DNA of 64,000 bases from Nansenia antarctica (GCA_963989245.1 OZ022341.1:52924996-52988995), one strand, 5' to 3'. Shown: positions 57,201 to 64,000, counted from the first letter of the stretch. Made by a program: numbers and translations. The notes: a model not told the origin generated them from the sequence alone.

Positions 57201-57644
57201 ATCTTTACTCCAAGCGCTGTTCCTTGGGTCAATCGACCACTTCTGTTTTCTTTTGGCTAAAGGATAAACCAATCATAACATACTGTAACTAGCAATTAGA
57301 GCTACCTGTCAAATGTTCTAGCTAGTAGATATCACTGAAGATTACATAATCAAGATAATAGCTATTGTAGTTACAACCGCAACTATTAGTAGTAAGTAGC
57401 AAATCACTAGACCGGTAGCTAGCTAGTTATGTTGTGATTGTGGCTAATGCTAATTATACAAAGGACATACGTTTTCAAAACACAACTTTCTTGAGATATT
57501 CGTAGACACACAAGTTAGCAACAGATCAATGGCATATTAGAAAACATTGCTTCAAATTTAAACATTTGCGTTAAGTATTAAATAGTTATTCACAAATATA
57601 TATTGAGAGAGAGTTAAGCACTCACGTTCTGCGAGCATGGACAT
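11008..57644 (-). CDS. pinx1: PINX1, PIN2/TERF1-interacting telomerase inhibitor, seven coding exons
   Basis: PINX1 is a nucleolar G-patch protein that binds TRF1 and telomerase in mammals and takes part in ribosomal RNA processing in the yeast homologue. Hand splicing joins 57644-57626, 57256-57147, 39578-39486, 36830-36749, 33408-33319, 27488-27406 and 11739-11008. This gives 402 residues, all junctions GT-AG and in phase. The N terminus MSMLAEPKRKQKW matches the family. The G-patch (about residues 26-72) includes KFGQKMLERMGWSKGKGLG. It is followed by DNWIAHQDDFNQLL, FSLEEKSKTSKKRVHYMKFT and LACIFGRR, then the conserved TLSMQEYFAQRM near residue 200. The C terminus is Lys-rich, as in the family, but expanded: human PINX1 is 328 residues. 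Intron 2 is 17.6 kb, almost all transposon. No frame break is seen. Confidence 0.95.
11079..11140. repeat. coding trinucleotide tract in pinx1
   Basis: CTC/CCT triplets on the plus strand (GAG/GAA on the coding strand), flanked by TAC/CAC-type triplets that encode valine runs. It is likely length-polymorphic in frame. Confidence 0.85.
12143..12207 (+). repeat. common teleost interspersed repeat fragment
   Basis: Contains CAAGTTTATTTGTATAGCAC followed by CATTTCATAC and CAATTCAAAGTGCTTTACAT, a module seen in many fish genomes. I cannot assign its class with certainty. Confidence 0.65.
12706..13194. repeat. 40-bp tandem repeat (minisatellite), left part
   Basis: About 11-12 units of GAGATACAGGGGTAAACACC plus ATGTGAGACGTGTTAGTTAG, with few substitutions. 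The last two units carry small insertions. The array resumes at 14543 after a transposon. Confidence 0.95.
13198..14539. mobile_element. 1.34-kb inverted-repeat DNA transposon with TTA duplication
   Basis: The ends are inverted copies beginning AGGCCAATGCACACAGCGTG and match for about 33 bp before diverging. TTA occurs at both 13195-13197 and 14540-14542. The 3-bp duplication fits the PIF/Harbinger superfamily. Removing the element restores a minisatellite unit (GTTA then GTCAGGAG). No transposase is visible, so it is non-autonomous; CGTGCGATGCGATTT-type blocks are repeated inside each end. Confidence 0.85.
13790..13976. repeat. 26-bp tandem repeat inside the transposon
   Basis: About seven copies of AAACGGAGATAGAACCTTAT plus CATTCT, nearly identical, in the middle of the 13198-14539 element. 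Confidence 0.95.
14543..14590. repeat. right remnant of the 40-bp minisatellite
   Basis: GTCAGGAGACACAGGGGTAA followed by ACCCCATGT and GAGACATGT matches the unit of the left array and shows that the transposon inserted within it. Confidence 0.85.
16011..16071. repeat. (AC)n microsatellite
   Basis: About 60 bp of uninterrupted AC dinucleotide. Confidence 0.95.
17110..17290. mobile_element. palindromic MITE
   Basis: GTTGAAAATCAATGACACAC at 17132 is the imperfect inverse of GTGTAATTAATTTTCAAC ending at 17272. Inner arms around GAATCCATTGCATTGCAATA also pair. A related half copy is at about 37585-37665 and another near 18695-18730. Confidence 0.65.
17566..19165 (-). pseudogene. decayed Tc1/mariner transposon
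   Basis: The left end begins CAGTGGGAGAACGAAAGTAT after TA. The two flanks are long inverted copies of each other (about 200 bp; for example CACAGCTAAAGAAATTGTAA on the left, inverted near 19090), but the outermost right bases appear lost. On the minus strand the middle still encodes WDNVVWSDETKI, the transposase segment holding the second catalytic Asp, with frame breaks around it. A hAT-like fragment (about 18674-18960) interrupts it. Confidence 0.85.
24209..24360. mobile_element. MITE, copy 1 of the ATTCCATCA family
   Basis: The left end GGGGATTCCATCAGCTAAAGG and the right end CTTTCGCAATGCTGATGGAA then TACCCC are inverse. The interior is partly palindromic. A second copy is at 38015-38175. 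Confidence 0.75.
27406..27488 (-). CDS. pinx1: pinx1 exon 6
   Basis: Codes residues 132-159 with the conserved GKDLSSRS and DLACIFGRR. Acceptor CCTTCTAG, donor GAG|GTAAGA, ending in phase 0. Confidence 0.95.
29238..29405 (-). mobile_element. tRNA-derived SINE, minus orientation
   Basis: On the minus strand it begins GGGCGCCTCGGTGGCGTAGC with an A-box-like TGGCGTAGCTCACTAAGG. A B-box-like GGTTTGATTCC and a tail ending near AAAGGCCCTAAAA follow. This is a very common teleost repeat type. Confidence 0.75.
31090..31290 (+). mobile_element. tRNA-derived SINE, plus orientation
   Basis: A box TGGCCTAGTGGATAGGG, B box GAGTTCAAATCCC, and a 3' end GTGTAAAGCGTCTGCTAAAT followed by an A-rich tail, typical of fish SINEs. 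Confidence 0.8.
31940..32624. mobile_element. piggyBac-like non-autonomous element
   Basis: TTAA stands at both edges (31940-31943 and 32621-32624). The ends are inverted: CTCATTGACTGCCA on the left, TGGCAGTCAAAGAG on the right. TTAA duplication is the signature of piggyBac elements. A short frame from 32180 begins MAKRIRVCAKR and continues with Ser/Asp-rich residues, which may be a transposase N-terminal remnant. The left end carries a duplicated unit with the palindrome AGACGCCAATTGGCGTCT. Confidence 0.8.
33319..33408 (-). CDS. pinx1: pinx1 exon 5
   Basis: Codes the acidic/Pro start EPPPEEKQ and the conserved FSLEEKSKTSKKRVHYMKFT. Acceptor ATCTTAG, donor AAAG|GTGAGT. Confidence 0.95.
33934..34326 (-). 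pseudogene. Tc1 transposase C-terminal fragment
   Basis: The frame contains LQKDNDPKHTYRLCQNYLRR and MEWPAQSPDLNPIKLVWDEL, the C-terminal DDE catalytic block of Tc1 transposases. The remainder towards 34770 is broken by frameshifts, so no full enzyme can be made. Confidence 0.9.
34874..36428. mobile_element. 1.55-kb inverted-repeat transposon nested in Tc1
   Basis: The ends are TGGCGCTTTTCCATTGACTG and, inverted, TGGCGCTTTTTCACTACAGG. TAA lies at 34871-34873 and 36429-36431. The 3-bp duplication fits PIF/Harbinger. Both ends contain CGGCACGGGTAC/CACGGCACGGGTC-like GC-rich repeats. Internally a block with ACATGTAACGTTA, CTGCCGCTTTCAGTTCTAA and GCAAGACGCGAATCTA occurs twice (35080-35415 and 35690-35965). 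Confidence 0.8.
36749..36830 (-). CDS. pinx1: pinx1 exon 4
   Basis: Codes residues 75-101 and one base, with the conserved DNWIAHQDDFNQLL. Acceptor TTTTTATAG, donor AATG|GTAAAG. It is only about 17 bp from the end of the Tc1 copy in intron 4. Confidence 0.95.
37971..38307 (+). mobile_element. LTR of a retrotransposon, with primer-binding site after it
   Basis: The stretch starts TG and ends CA (TGTGGTATTA to CACGACA), has AATAAA at 38244-38249, and is directly followed by TGGTGTCAGAAG at 38308, which looks like a tRNA primer-binding site. A leader and an ATG at 38399 (MDANANAGAAAVQRM) follow, as expected for the 5' end of a Gypsy-type element; then the sequence breaks off. A MITE (38015-38175) lies inside the LTR. 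Confidence 0.55.
38015..38175. mobile_element. MITE, copy 2 of the ATTCCATCA family
   Basis: The ends are GGGGGGTATTCCATCAACAT and its inverse ATGGAATACCCCCC. The interior repeats CTGATA-AATCTCGCGAGAG-like halves. It is homologous to 24209-24360. Confidence 0.8.
39486..39578 (-). CDS. pinx1: pinx1 exon 3
   Basis: Thirty-one codons (44-74) from GLGRTEQGSTDHIKVKVKNN to SQE, completing the G-patch. Acceptor TTTCTTAG, donor GAG|GTGAGG. The LINE carrying the nested transposon stack begins about 220 bp away in intron 2. Confidence 0.95.
39801..40706 (+). pseudogene. L2-like LINE reverse transcriptase, 5' part
   Basis: The frame starts inside the reverse transcriptase with KAPGPDGIPAKVLKSCA, then TLWKTATIIRVPQKPWPKE, LDPLQFAYKARRGTEEA and LCVDFSSAFNTIQ, the motif with the first catalytic Asp. 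The segment that should hold the second motif (FADD type) is deleted between LIYLLLTD and the SIIHFTKWCEDNHLHLNVSK region. It stops at ITNT and resumes at 56061. Its 5' end is truncated, as is usual for LINEs. Confidence 0.9.
41205..42492 (+). mobile_element. LINE 3' UTR and ATTC tail, split by element V
   Basis: GTGCAATATGACAACCC, TGTACATAGCC, ATGTAAACCAGCT and CCTAAATTTCGTTGT match the LINE tail at 49200-49420. The tail resumes at 42461 with ATGACAATAAAG and ends in ATTC repeats. Confidence 0.8.
41485..42460. mobile_element. inverted-repeat transposon V inside the LINE tail
   Basis: The ends TACAGTTTTTCTCAATTGCT and, inverted, TACAGTTTTTCCCAATTGCT continue as AAAACACA. AT is present on both sides (41483-41484 and 42461-42462). 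Superfamily not certain; a 2-bp AT duplication would fit ISL2EU-like elements. It holds an AC microsatellite at 42073-42106. Confidence 0.8.
45538..45990 (+). pseudogene. hAT transposase first exon (TTF-type) of element Z
   Basis: The frame begins MDIRKWIKSSKG, runs through a Ser/Thr-rich linker, then DLGMDQPKQVILSKYPVRMF. One frameshift near 45900 moves it to DWLEYSLRKDAAFCYACRK, the start of a TTF-type zinc finger. It ends at a donor-like CAGG|GTAAGT. The transposase catalytic domain is absent from this copy. Confidence 0.75.
48489..48664 (+). other. probable intron in the hAT transposase
   Basis: Donor GCAGCAG|GTTGGT and acceptor TCTATCCGTAG|CACC. Removal joins DPFNAA to APADFSSAEED in frame. 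Confidence 0.65.
48820..49434 (+). mobile_element. LINE C-terminal and 3' tail fragment within element X
   Basis: The frame reads TAQGITGATLPSLEKLYETR and PTHPGHEHFVKLPSNRRYR, the L2-like reverse transcriptase C terminus. A 3' UTR with CCTAAATTTCGTTGTTTGGT and a CTAT repeat tail follow. The host transposase continues with VGI on the left and LLPFATSN on the right; ATC is shared at the junctions. Confidence 0.85.
51171..51530 (-). pseudogene. LINE endonuclease fragment, minus strand
   Basis: The frames read NPDAAVIVLGDFNHTN and, shifted, YKQQVSCPSRGANILDHCYV and RSFPRAPLGRSDHAM, the C-terminal half of an AP-type endonuclease of fish LINEs. It is frameshifted and incomplete. Confidence 0.8.
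51653..52629 (-). mobile_element. TTF-type hAT family, copy D (inverted)
   Basis: Runs opposite to copies A-C: CAGTGTTTCCTCCAGGA on its left is the family's right end, and GTAGAGGAAACACTG on its right is the family's left end. TCCAA is exact on both sides (51648-51652 and 52630-52634). The minus strand still encodes DEFFIDNGITCWKNM of the TTF finger (about 51905-51840). It contains a long hairpin (52153-52384). Confidence 0.85.
52153..52384. repeat. long inverted repeat (hairpin) inside copy D
   Basis: TGCTGGATCCTGGATCTG at the left pairs with CAGATCCAGGATCCAGCA at the right, and GGAGCAGGCGCCAGACCAGA pairs with TCTGGTCTGGCGCCTGCTCC. The arms are about 90-100 bp with a short spacer that reads through GATGCGACGGGTGATCGAC. 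Confidence 0.88.
52664..53129. repeat. 66-bp tandem repeat (minisatellite)
   Basis: About seven units of AGCTATAGCAGCTAGGTAAC, ATTAGTCCTGTATCAGAGTT, GTGTTGTTGGGTCTTGTAGC and AGGGTT. Two junctions have an extra GGGTTA, giving 72-bp spacing. Confidence 0.95.
54504..55273. mobile_element. hAT MITE with TAGGGCTGCAAC ends
   Basis: The ends TAGGGCTGCAACGATTAGTC and GTTGCAGCCCTA are inverse, and TACGGCAC is duplicated exactly (54496-54503 and 55274-55281). Subterminal ATTAGTCGAC/TAATCG repeats are typical of this common vertebrate hAT type. There is no coding capacity. Confidence 0.93.
55594..55687. mobile_element. 94-bp hAT-type MITE
   Basis: The 17-bp ends CAGGGTTGCCAGATGGG and CCCATCTGGCAACCCTG are exact inverses, with AGCGGAGA duplicated at 55586-55593 and 55688-55695. 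A second copy is at 58406-58506. Confidence 0.92.
56061..56435 (+). pseudogene. same LINE, 3' part with tail
   Basis: Continues the frame of 39801-40706 with AARIIGLPTPNLTALNNRAI and LAPLPSGRRYR to the end of the reverse transcriptase C terminus (stop at about 56286). A 3' UTR and a short ATCTA-type repeat tail near 56420 follow. The reading frame is continuous across the inserted 15.3 kb once one copy of CCAACACT is removed. Confidence 0.9.
57147..57256 (-). CDS. pinx1: pinx1 exon 2
   Basis: Codes residues 7-43, from PKRKQKW to the MGWSKGK of the G-patch. Acceptor CTTTAG, donor AAG|GTGCTG (not the usual GTRAGT). Ends in phase 0. Confidence 0.94.
57257..57625 (-). other. pinx1: pinx1 intron 1
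   Basis: A 369-bp intron with GT-AG ends, AT-rich. No repeat recognised. Confidence 0.9.
57626..57644 (-). CDS. pinx1: pinx1 exon 1 (coding part)
   Basis: ATG at 57644-57642, then SMLAE and the first base of codon 7, donor GAAC|GTGAGT. The frame stays open upstream of the ATG to a good acceptor (CTTTTTAG) at 57686, so this may be an internal exon. Confidence 0.93.
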
Positions 57645-60061
57645 CCTGGGGTCTTTAAACACGTGGTGATCCGGTGAAAGTTCACCTAAAAAGTGCCTGT
57701 ATAAAATATTACATTACATTGATTTGTTTTTCATATATTTTATTGTTTGCTATCATACCTTTCGGAACTAAATTAAAACATTCTACGATTGAATAGAAAC
57801 CACCTGGAATTTAGCAACATCGTTACAATCGTTTTATTTTCGCTGCTGGCGTGCTGTCACATAGTATTATCTGGGCCATTCCGCCAAATCGGTGTCATTT
57901 GCATGTTGTAACTTTTCTTTAAACTTCATTCTTTATCTTTTTTCAGCACTGTATCTAATAACACACATGTTTAACTATTCAAAGTGTGTAATCGTCAATC
58001 TCAGGCCATTTTATATTTTTTTCTACAAGGTTTCTAAAGGGGAGATGGTTGCATTTTTCTCAGTCCTGTTACCCTGACACATCCCCCGCCCCTAAACATT
58101 TGGAAAAGGACTGATTGACAGGATCAACAGGAAGTTGCATCATTTGAGTCTCCTGAAAGTCATGGGAAGACCAAAAGTAATAGGCTGTGTTCGGAATAGC
58201 ATACTAGCATACTACTCATACTAGATATGACGTAGATTTTGAGTATGTAGTGCGTTCACACTGTACAGTATGCGATATTTGAGTATGCGATAAATTTAGT
58301 ATGTGAGCAATTACTTCCAGGAAAATTTAAGTCAGTTACGATGGACACTAGCTCGGGTACTGTTTCCCAAAATGCATTTCGCGTCCAGGGTTGCAGGATT
58401 GCGTCCAGGGTTGCCAGATGGGGCGGGTTACCGCCGAATGGGCTACTTGATTTTGAGGTTATAGAAAGTTTAGGCTGTAAATTGTCAATCCCATCTGGCA
58501 ACCCTGTGCGCTTTCAGCCTCGTCAAACTGCGTCATACAAACTCGTCATACAGCTTTTGTTTACATTGTCCGATAGCCTGAGGACCGAAAGCTTGCAATA
58601 AACATCGTTTTTTGCACAGATTTGAGTCTGCAGATGCTGCTTTCTTGCACTCTATTTGATACTCTTCAGCTGCAGCACCCCAGCTAAGTCTGATTACGGA
58701 TGAGCGGTGATATTTTCACTATACTGGGAATTAACATGGTGAAATGTATTCTTAGACCAGGCTAGTCGTCATGATTACAAATATGCCACTTGAAATGCAT
58801 GAAATCCAAGTTTATTTGTGTCTTACACACATGTTCGCCTAGTATTTGACTGCTTGTAGCCCAATCACGAATGATCCCAGTATTGTAGCTTCTGACGGAC
58901 AAGTTGGTTGTAGTGCTTGCCCACGATATGTTATTGCTCATATATATTTATTTTAATCATGTTATTTTACCAACTGTTAAGACAACAATATAGTAAGCTA
59001 GTTACTTGAGCTAGCTAAAGATGTTGGCCCCCCAAATCATTTTAGAAGGTAAGCAACGTAGGGTGCGTTCGTAAAATCGCTCTGAGAGCGCCGGAGCGCA
59101 CACTGGGTGCAACGTCATAAAGGGACCAGGTAATTTGATTGGACAAGAGGCATTCCATGAGTGCTGATCATATTTCCAGTGCGAATTTACGAACGCAGCT
59201 AGCGAACAGAAGACGCAAAAAAATCGTCAGATCAGATATATAAACGGGTTATTTTGGTAAACTGGACACATTTTGGGAATATATGTGGTTACTTTCTCGC
59301 CTGAAAACATTAAAACTTCATAAAATGACATGTTAACACTTGTAAAGCCAAAATTACATATTTTAGCTAATGGAGGTTTAAAATGGAAGTTTAAATTCGC
59401 CGCTCCCGGCGAAATGCATTCTGGGAGGCAGTATGCATCAGTGGCGGCTGGCCGATAGAGGGCGCTGGGGCGCCGCCCCCACCTTCACTTCCTAGTTGCG
59501 ATTTGTAAAAGTTTTTTTTATGAGTTTATTCACAAAATGCGGCTGATATTCTTTCGGCGCCTATCAGCATTCATTAAAAATCCTCCAATACAATAAACAT
59601 TTTATCTGTGTGTGTGTAAAATTCACTGTTAAAATACATAGGGGGAGGTGTCAGGACCAGTAGTATCTAGCTGCGTCCTGGGCCGAATGGAATGTGAGGA
59701 CGGAATGGAATGTGGGGCCGAATGGAATGTGCCTTTCAGGACGGAAAGCGCCACCCAGCGGAGAACAGTTTCCAGTAGTGATAAATTGGAGTATTGCAGC
59801 GGAGAACAGTTTCCAGTAGTGTGCTATACAAATACAATGTATTACTATTATTATTATTATATTATTAAAGTGTGCTATACACTTTAACCATTTATTATTA
59901 TTATTATTATTATTATATTATCATTGAGACAAAGTTACTAAAGTACATGGTTACAATAGGATCTAGTTTTCAGTCTTTCTAGAAACACAAGCCACATGTT
60001 AGACCATTCCCGTGGTTACACAGTAAGAACGAAAGAACCCAGAGCATTTTATGGAACTCAC
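57645..60061. other. region upstream of pinx1 start codon
   Basis: Expected to hold the pinx1 promoter, though I see no clear TATA or initiator. A MITE (58406-58506) and decayed repeat sequence follow: TAGCATACTAGCATACTACT near 58200 and GGCGGCTGGCCGATAGAGGG near 59450 are fragments of common fish repeats. ATT microsatellites lie near 59840-59925. Confidence 0.55.
58406..58506. mobile_element. second copy of the CAGGGTTGCCAGATGGG MITE
   Basis: Same 17-bp inverted ends as 55594-55687, with a homologous interior (GGCTGTAAATTGTCAATCCC versus GGTTGGAAATTCTCAATCCC). No clean target duplication is seen. Confidence 0.85.
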
Positions 60062-60108
60062 CTAAGATCTTATGCATTTCCTCATGGCCAATCATGCGTG
60101 GGAAACAC
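60062..60108 (-). other. exon-like segment c upstream of pinx1
   Basis: Acceptor TTTTCCGTCTAG and donor TTAG|GTGAGT are both good. In one frame the 47 bp read CFPRMIGHEEMHKIL plus one base, and that phase fits the segment ending in the pinx1 start exon. I do not recognise the peptide. It may be coding, or a 5' UTR exon of pinx1. Confidence 0.4.
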
Positions 60109-60308
60109 CTAGACGGAAAACACCCAACAACTGGCATTCTCCTTTATATACTATGTCCTTCATGAACGATTGATGCTCTCTCATGGCTGAACATTCAATA
60201 CACACAATCAGTGAACGTTTTTGTAAACCACCAAGACATAAAATGCTAAGTCTATTTCACGTGTGACATAATGCTTACTCCTCCCAAAAAATCGCCAATA
60301 CCTACTGT

Positions 60309-61732
60309 CATGGGCGTCAGCAGCTTTTTGAATGTGGGGGGGACACTTATTTTTCGGGGGGTCTGGGGGTCCTCCCCCCGAATTTTTTTAAATAGTAGAT
60401 TCAAATTCCTGCATTCTGGTGCGTTTTACACCCAAAATAATCTCCCTCTTTCTTTGTTTTTCCTTGGAGCTGGCATGGTCTGCAATTACTGACTACTATT
60501 ATGTTTTGGTTTAACTCACAGAGGCCTGACACTGACACGTGGCACTTTTTAGGTACTTTATTAAATATGAAGATTCAAAAAGAATCAAAGAGTGAATTAG
60601 AAAAGAATGAGGTAACTTTGAGTCAACAAATTGAATAAAAAGTTATGAGGAAACATAAAATATGTACCTAGGCTACTCAGAGCCTATTACAATCAAACGT
60701 AGCCCTCTTCAGTGCATTGCAGAACATACAACTATAACAAACAAAAAAAATCAAAGAGTGAATTAGAGCTGTCTCCACTGCCCCTGCCTGCTGCCCCTGC
60801 ATCTGACTCACTCTCACTCTCAACCACCTATATCAGGAGAAATGGGGATGCATTGAGCACTTGTTCATATTGTTTTTCTCTAATAGAACATTTGACATAG
60901 AAATACAATCATCAATACAAAAAATACAATCACAAGCATTTTAGAAATAGAAAAATAAATGGAACAGGTGTTTTCTTCTTATTTTTTAACCCTAGCTCAA
61001 GCAATCAGATGCTAAATTGATTCTTTGGGTGGGTGCAATGGCCAAATTAAATAGTGCAAATGCTCAGGGCAATGAACACGGGCAGGAGATGCAATAATGA
61101 CAGGACAGGTAAGCACTGTGAGGTGTTTGTCGCCATTCTGTGCTTTTGATGACATTTCGCCTGTGTCTGTTCTGCATTTAAACATGTCTAACCGCACTAG
61201 TAATGCCTAACAAAACTGCTAGTGCCATATAGCTGATCTAGCTCGTATTTGGTTGCTAGTAGGCTATGCTAATTCTATTGCTAATACAGAGAATGTCTCA
61301 TAAGGTGCTAACATTCTTATCAGAAAAGCTGGCTGTGTTTGACCTTGGGAGAACGCAATGTTGCTGTTTGGCCACTCACGGGTAAACTTGGATGACTTTG
61401 ACTTACTTTTCTGTTCTTAGAAAAAAAAAATCCTTATATCCATCTTGGTGGATGATCTAAATATCGTCTTGCCTCAGTCTGAATGTTTTGAATCTGCGTG
61501 CGTGTCTGATGCTGCGTGCCGTTAAAAACAGAAGTAAAACGCGGAGTGGATTTCTGGATATGGGCAATCCCCTACTCATAAAGTGGAACGGATTTGATTG
61601 TGAAGCAATGAAAATAACGCTGACCAGTCATGCAACATATTTTTGATGGCAAATGTGGGGGGGTCCAAACGACCTTGTTTCAAAGGTGGGGGGGACACGT
61701 CCCCCCCCAAATATATGGTGGTGACGCCCATG
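60309..61732. mobile_element. 1.4-kb non-autonomous hAT element
   Basis: The ends CATGGGCGTCAGCA and GGTGACGCCCATG are inverse, and CCTACTGT is duplicated exactly (60301-60308 and 61733-61740). Subterminal GGGGGGGACAC tracts occur at both ends. No transposase was seen. Confidence 0.92.
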
Positions 61733-61740
61733 CCTACTGT

Positions 61741-62594
61741 TTACAAGAGGGAATCCAGTTGGATTCTATTGAGTTTATCATTGAACCATTGAGTTTAACA
61801 TTCCGATTTGTAGAACTGACTGATGAAGTGAGTCAAATGATGATCTCTAGCATTTATGAATGTTACATCTGTGATTTATGCAATACTTAACATGAAGCCT
61901 GAAAGACTCAGCATAGATTGTGTATTAGTTATACATAATTGTGACACCAACCACATGTACTTGATTCCCTCATAACCTAGGGTTAGATGGCACAGTCAAA
62001 CCAAGAAATGGAACACGGATGGTGTTCCAAGTGCTATCCAGTTACCCCTAAACGCTGACCTTTCCTCAGTACCAAATCTTAACTCAGTAATGCAATACTG
62101 ACGGCATCCTCTCGTGTTCCCAGTAGACTTCATATCAATAGGGTTTAGCTTTGTCAACAATACAGGGCAGTTCTACAAACAAGCCAGAGGATATACATAC
62201 TGTATATGAGTAAATTAACTATACTTCATAAAATGTATTTTTCTTTTCTTTTTGCTCACACAATATATTAACAATATAAAACTCATAAGTAGTCACTGCA
62301 GCCGTTATCACAAGCTGTGCTCTTCTGTGTTCACTTACTTTTCCCAAAACTGACTTGTAATCTAAGTTGCCTAAACCAGATTGTCTACTTTTAAAAGGTC
62401 AGAGGACGGAACAGGTTTATTTGTTTATTTCTTTTATTGACAATCCGTGGCAGCTAGGAAGGAGGTAGGGTTGAATAGATAGAGGGATGGATGGAGGGCG
62501 GACGAGGGCCCTGGAGGAACAGCTGGGGGACGGCCGTGGTGCTCAGGTATTGACAGGCCTGCTGTCATTATCAGCTGGACTCCTTCCCCTGCAG

Positions 62595-62630
<36 letters not shown>

Positions 62631-63503
62631 GAGAAGTTGACAAGACCCTGGCCTGTACCGACGTTAACGGATCCTAACGCACCTGGACTGGTTCATTAAG
62701 ATTGTGCTCAAGAGTCTGGAGGGGGTCAGGTTTATGTGACTGTGAGGACCAACCGTTTCTCTCTGTCTTACCAGCTGTAGAACGAGGTGGAGGAATGGCT
62801 CAACATGTGTGTGTTATGGGGTACTACCCGGGGGGACCAAAGAGGCGGCACAGAGCGAGAATCCGTTAGCCCGTGGGCGTGTTTATTCACAGGATTTAGG
62901 GAGGGGGTATGCGGGAGAATGTGTGGTGTGCTGATAGTCTTGGAGTATGGGATATGTGGATACCTATGTGTAATGCGTAGTCAAGACTATGTGTGTGGTC
63001 TACCGTGGGTGCGGGGTGACGTAGGCGGGCAGGGTGTTGTCAGTATGTGCGTGCGCCTGGCAACAGTACAGTCCGAGAGTCCAAAAGGGGATGTCCAAGG
63101 GAGGAGGCGAGGGTGGTACCGGGAGATCCGTCCAAGGGTGTCCAGGGGTTCGGGGGTGGCTCGAGGGGTTCTGAGGGTCCGTGGAGACGGGGCAGGGATC
63201 CGCGGGAATGCGAGAGCCGGGGCCGGGGAGACGCGAGGGAGGGTCCGTGGGAATCTTGGGAGAGAACACAAACGGGGTAAGGCAGGGTTTGGAAAGAAGG
63301 CAGGTTTTTATATACACTGACTTACTGGAAAGTCAAGCATGGTGGGTGGTGTAGTCTTCCATGAAGGAACTACGAACATGTCCGCTATATAAATGTCTTT
63401 GCCCTACGGAATAAATGACATTGAAATACAAATGGTATAACAATGCATAAACAATTGCATTGTGTTTCATTTATGCTATAGTCTTTTGTATAGATTGACT
63501 TAC
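61741..63503. other. interval with no supported gene
   Basis: Contains a GA microsatellite (about 62593-62635), a G-rich stretch (62.7-63.3 kb) whose open frames look like composition artefacts, and a weak micro-exon candidate at 62339-62361. Confidence 0.5.
62339..62361 (-). other. weak micro-exon candidate b
   Basis: A 23-bp segment between GGCAACTTAG and GTAAGTGA on the minus strand. Its phase (ITSQFWE plus two bases) bridges segments a and c exactly, but the acceptor lacks a pyrimidine tract. Confidence 0.2.
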
Positions 63504-63551
63504 ATGTAGCCGAGCTACTTCTTTGATGATTGTCATGCAGGCATTCCCGAT
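63504..63551 (-). other. exon-like segment a
   Basis: Acceptor TTTTGTTTCTTGCAG and donor ACAT|GTAAGT are both strong. The 48 bp read IGNACMTIIKEVARLH in one open frame. Two frames are open and one contains a stop. The gene it belongs to would extend beyond the window. Confidence 0.45.
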
Positions 63552-63646
63552 CTGCAAGAAACAAAACTCATCAGTGAACAAGCATGAAAGCAAATACAAA
63601 ATATGCTTTAACCTTCCTTGTGTTCACCTACTTCATCTAAAACCAT

Positions 63647-64000
63647 CTAGTGTATGGACACAACTAGTGTATGGACACAGCTAGTGTATGGACACAGCTA
63701 GTGTATGGACACAACTAGTGTATGGACACAACTAGTGTATGGACACAACTACTGTATGGACACAGCTAGTGTATGGACACAGCTACTGTATGGACACAGC
63801 TAGTGTATGGACACAGCTAGTGTATGGACACTGCTACTGTATGGACACAGCTAGTGTATGGACACAGCTAGTGTATGGACACAGCTAGTGTATGGACACA
63901 ACTACTGTATGGACACAGCTAGTGTATGGACACAACTACTGTATGGACACAACTACTGTATGGACACAGCTAGTGTATGGACACAACAACTGTATGGACA
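63647..64000. repeat. 17-bp tandem repeat running off the window
   Basis: About 20 or more units of CTAGTGTATGGACACAG with a few alternating substitutions (AG/AC, G/A). The end is not reached. Confidence 0.95.

Noticed and set aside
59444..59500. Start of another hAT element (CAGTGGCGGCTGG)
   Set aside because: It resembles a common fish repeat end, but I found no inverse partner or target duplication in the window.
62787..63320. 177-codon plus-strand frame, Gly/Arg rich, with overlapping minus-strand frames
   Set aside because: All frames are open on both strands because the stretch is G-rich; no splice sites, motifs or similarity support coding.

Overview
The window is vertebrate nuclear DNA from a ray-finned (teleost) fish. 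I infer this from two intron-split orthologues, sox7 and pinx1, from fish-type SINEs, and from many Tc1, hAT, Harbinger-like and piggyBac-like DNA transposons plus L2-like LINE pieces. The species cannot be told from the sequence alone. SOX7 and PINX1 are also neighbours in mammals (human 8p23.1), so this is an ancient linked pair.

Both recognised genes lie on the minus strand, so transcription runs from high to low coordinates. pinx1 starts at 57644 and ends at 11008. It has seven coding exons (402 codons by my hand splicing) spread over 46.6 kb because its introns are full of transposons. sox7 (two exons, 6538-6310 and 5193-4226, 398 residues) lies downstream. Between them I find an unreported-looking candidate: three phase-compatible exons (8687-8615, 8151-8058, 6880-6709) for a roughly 112-residue single-pass membrane protein. 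Its stop codon is only 170 bp upstream of the sox7 start codon, so it is either a small gene or an upstream reading frame on a long sox7 transcript. Upstream of pinx1, two good exon-like segments (63551-63504 and 60108-60062) and one weak micro-exon (62361-62339) join in phase with a segment that reads in frame into the pinx1 ATG.

Region by region: 1-4225 is sequence 3' of sox7 with no gene I can support. 4226-6538 is sox7. 6709-8687 is the candidate membrane protein. 8688-11007 holds a SINE and a short inverted-repeat element. 11740-27405 (pinx1 intron 6) holds a 40-bp minisatellite split by a 1.34-kb inverted-repeat transposon, an old Tc1 copy and possible conserved noncoding blocks. 27489-33318 (intron 5) has two tRNA-derived SINEs and a TTAA-flanked piggyBac-like element. 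33409-36748 (intron 4) is mostly one Tc1/mariner copy carrying a second transposon. 36831-39485 (intron 3) has a hAT fragment with an LTR and a MITE inside it. 39579-57146 (intron 2) is a nested stack of transposons.

The intron 2 stack can be untangled from exact target-site duplications. One L2-like LINE (39801-40706 resuming at 56061) was split by a 15.3-kb hAT-bounded insert flanked by CCAACACT. Inside it are a Harbinger-like element (TAA), two adjacent hATs sharing GTATAGAG, several copies of a 5-bp-duplication hAT family, more LINE tails and several MITEs. Along two paths the nesting reaches six levels. No rRNA, functional tRNA, CRISPR array, virus or bacterial operon was seen. Coding assignments come from reading splice sites and protein similarity by eye.
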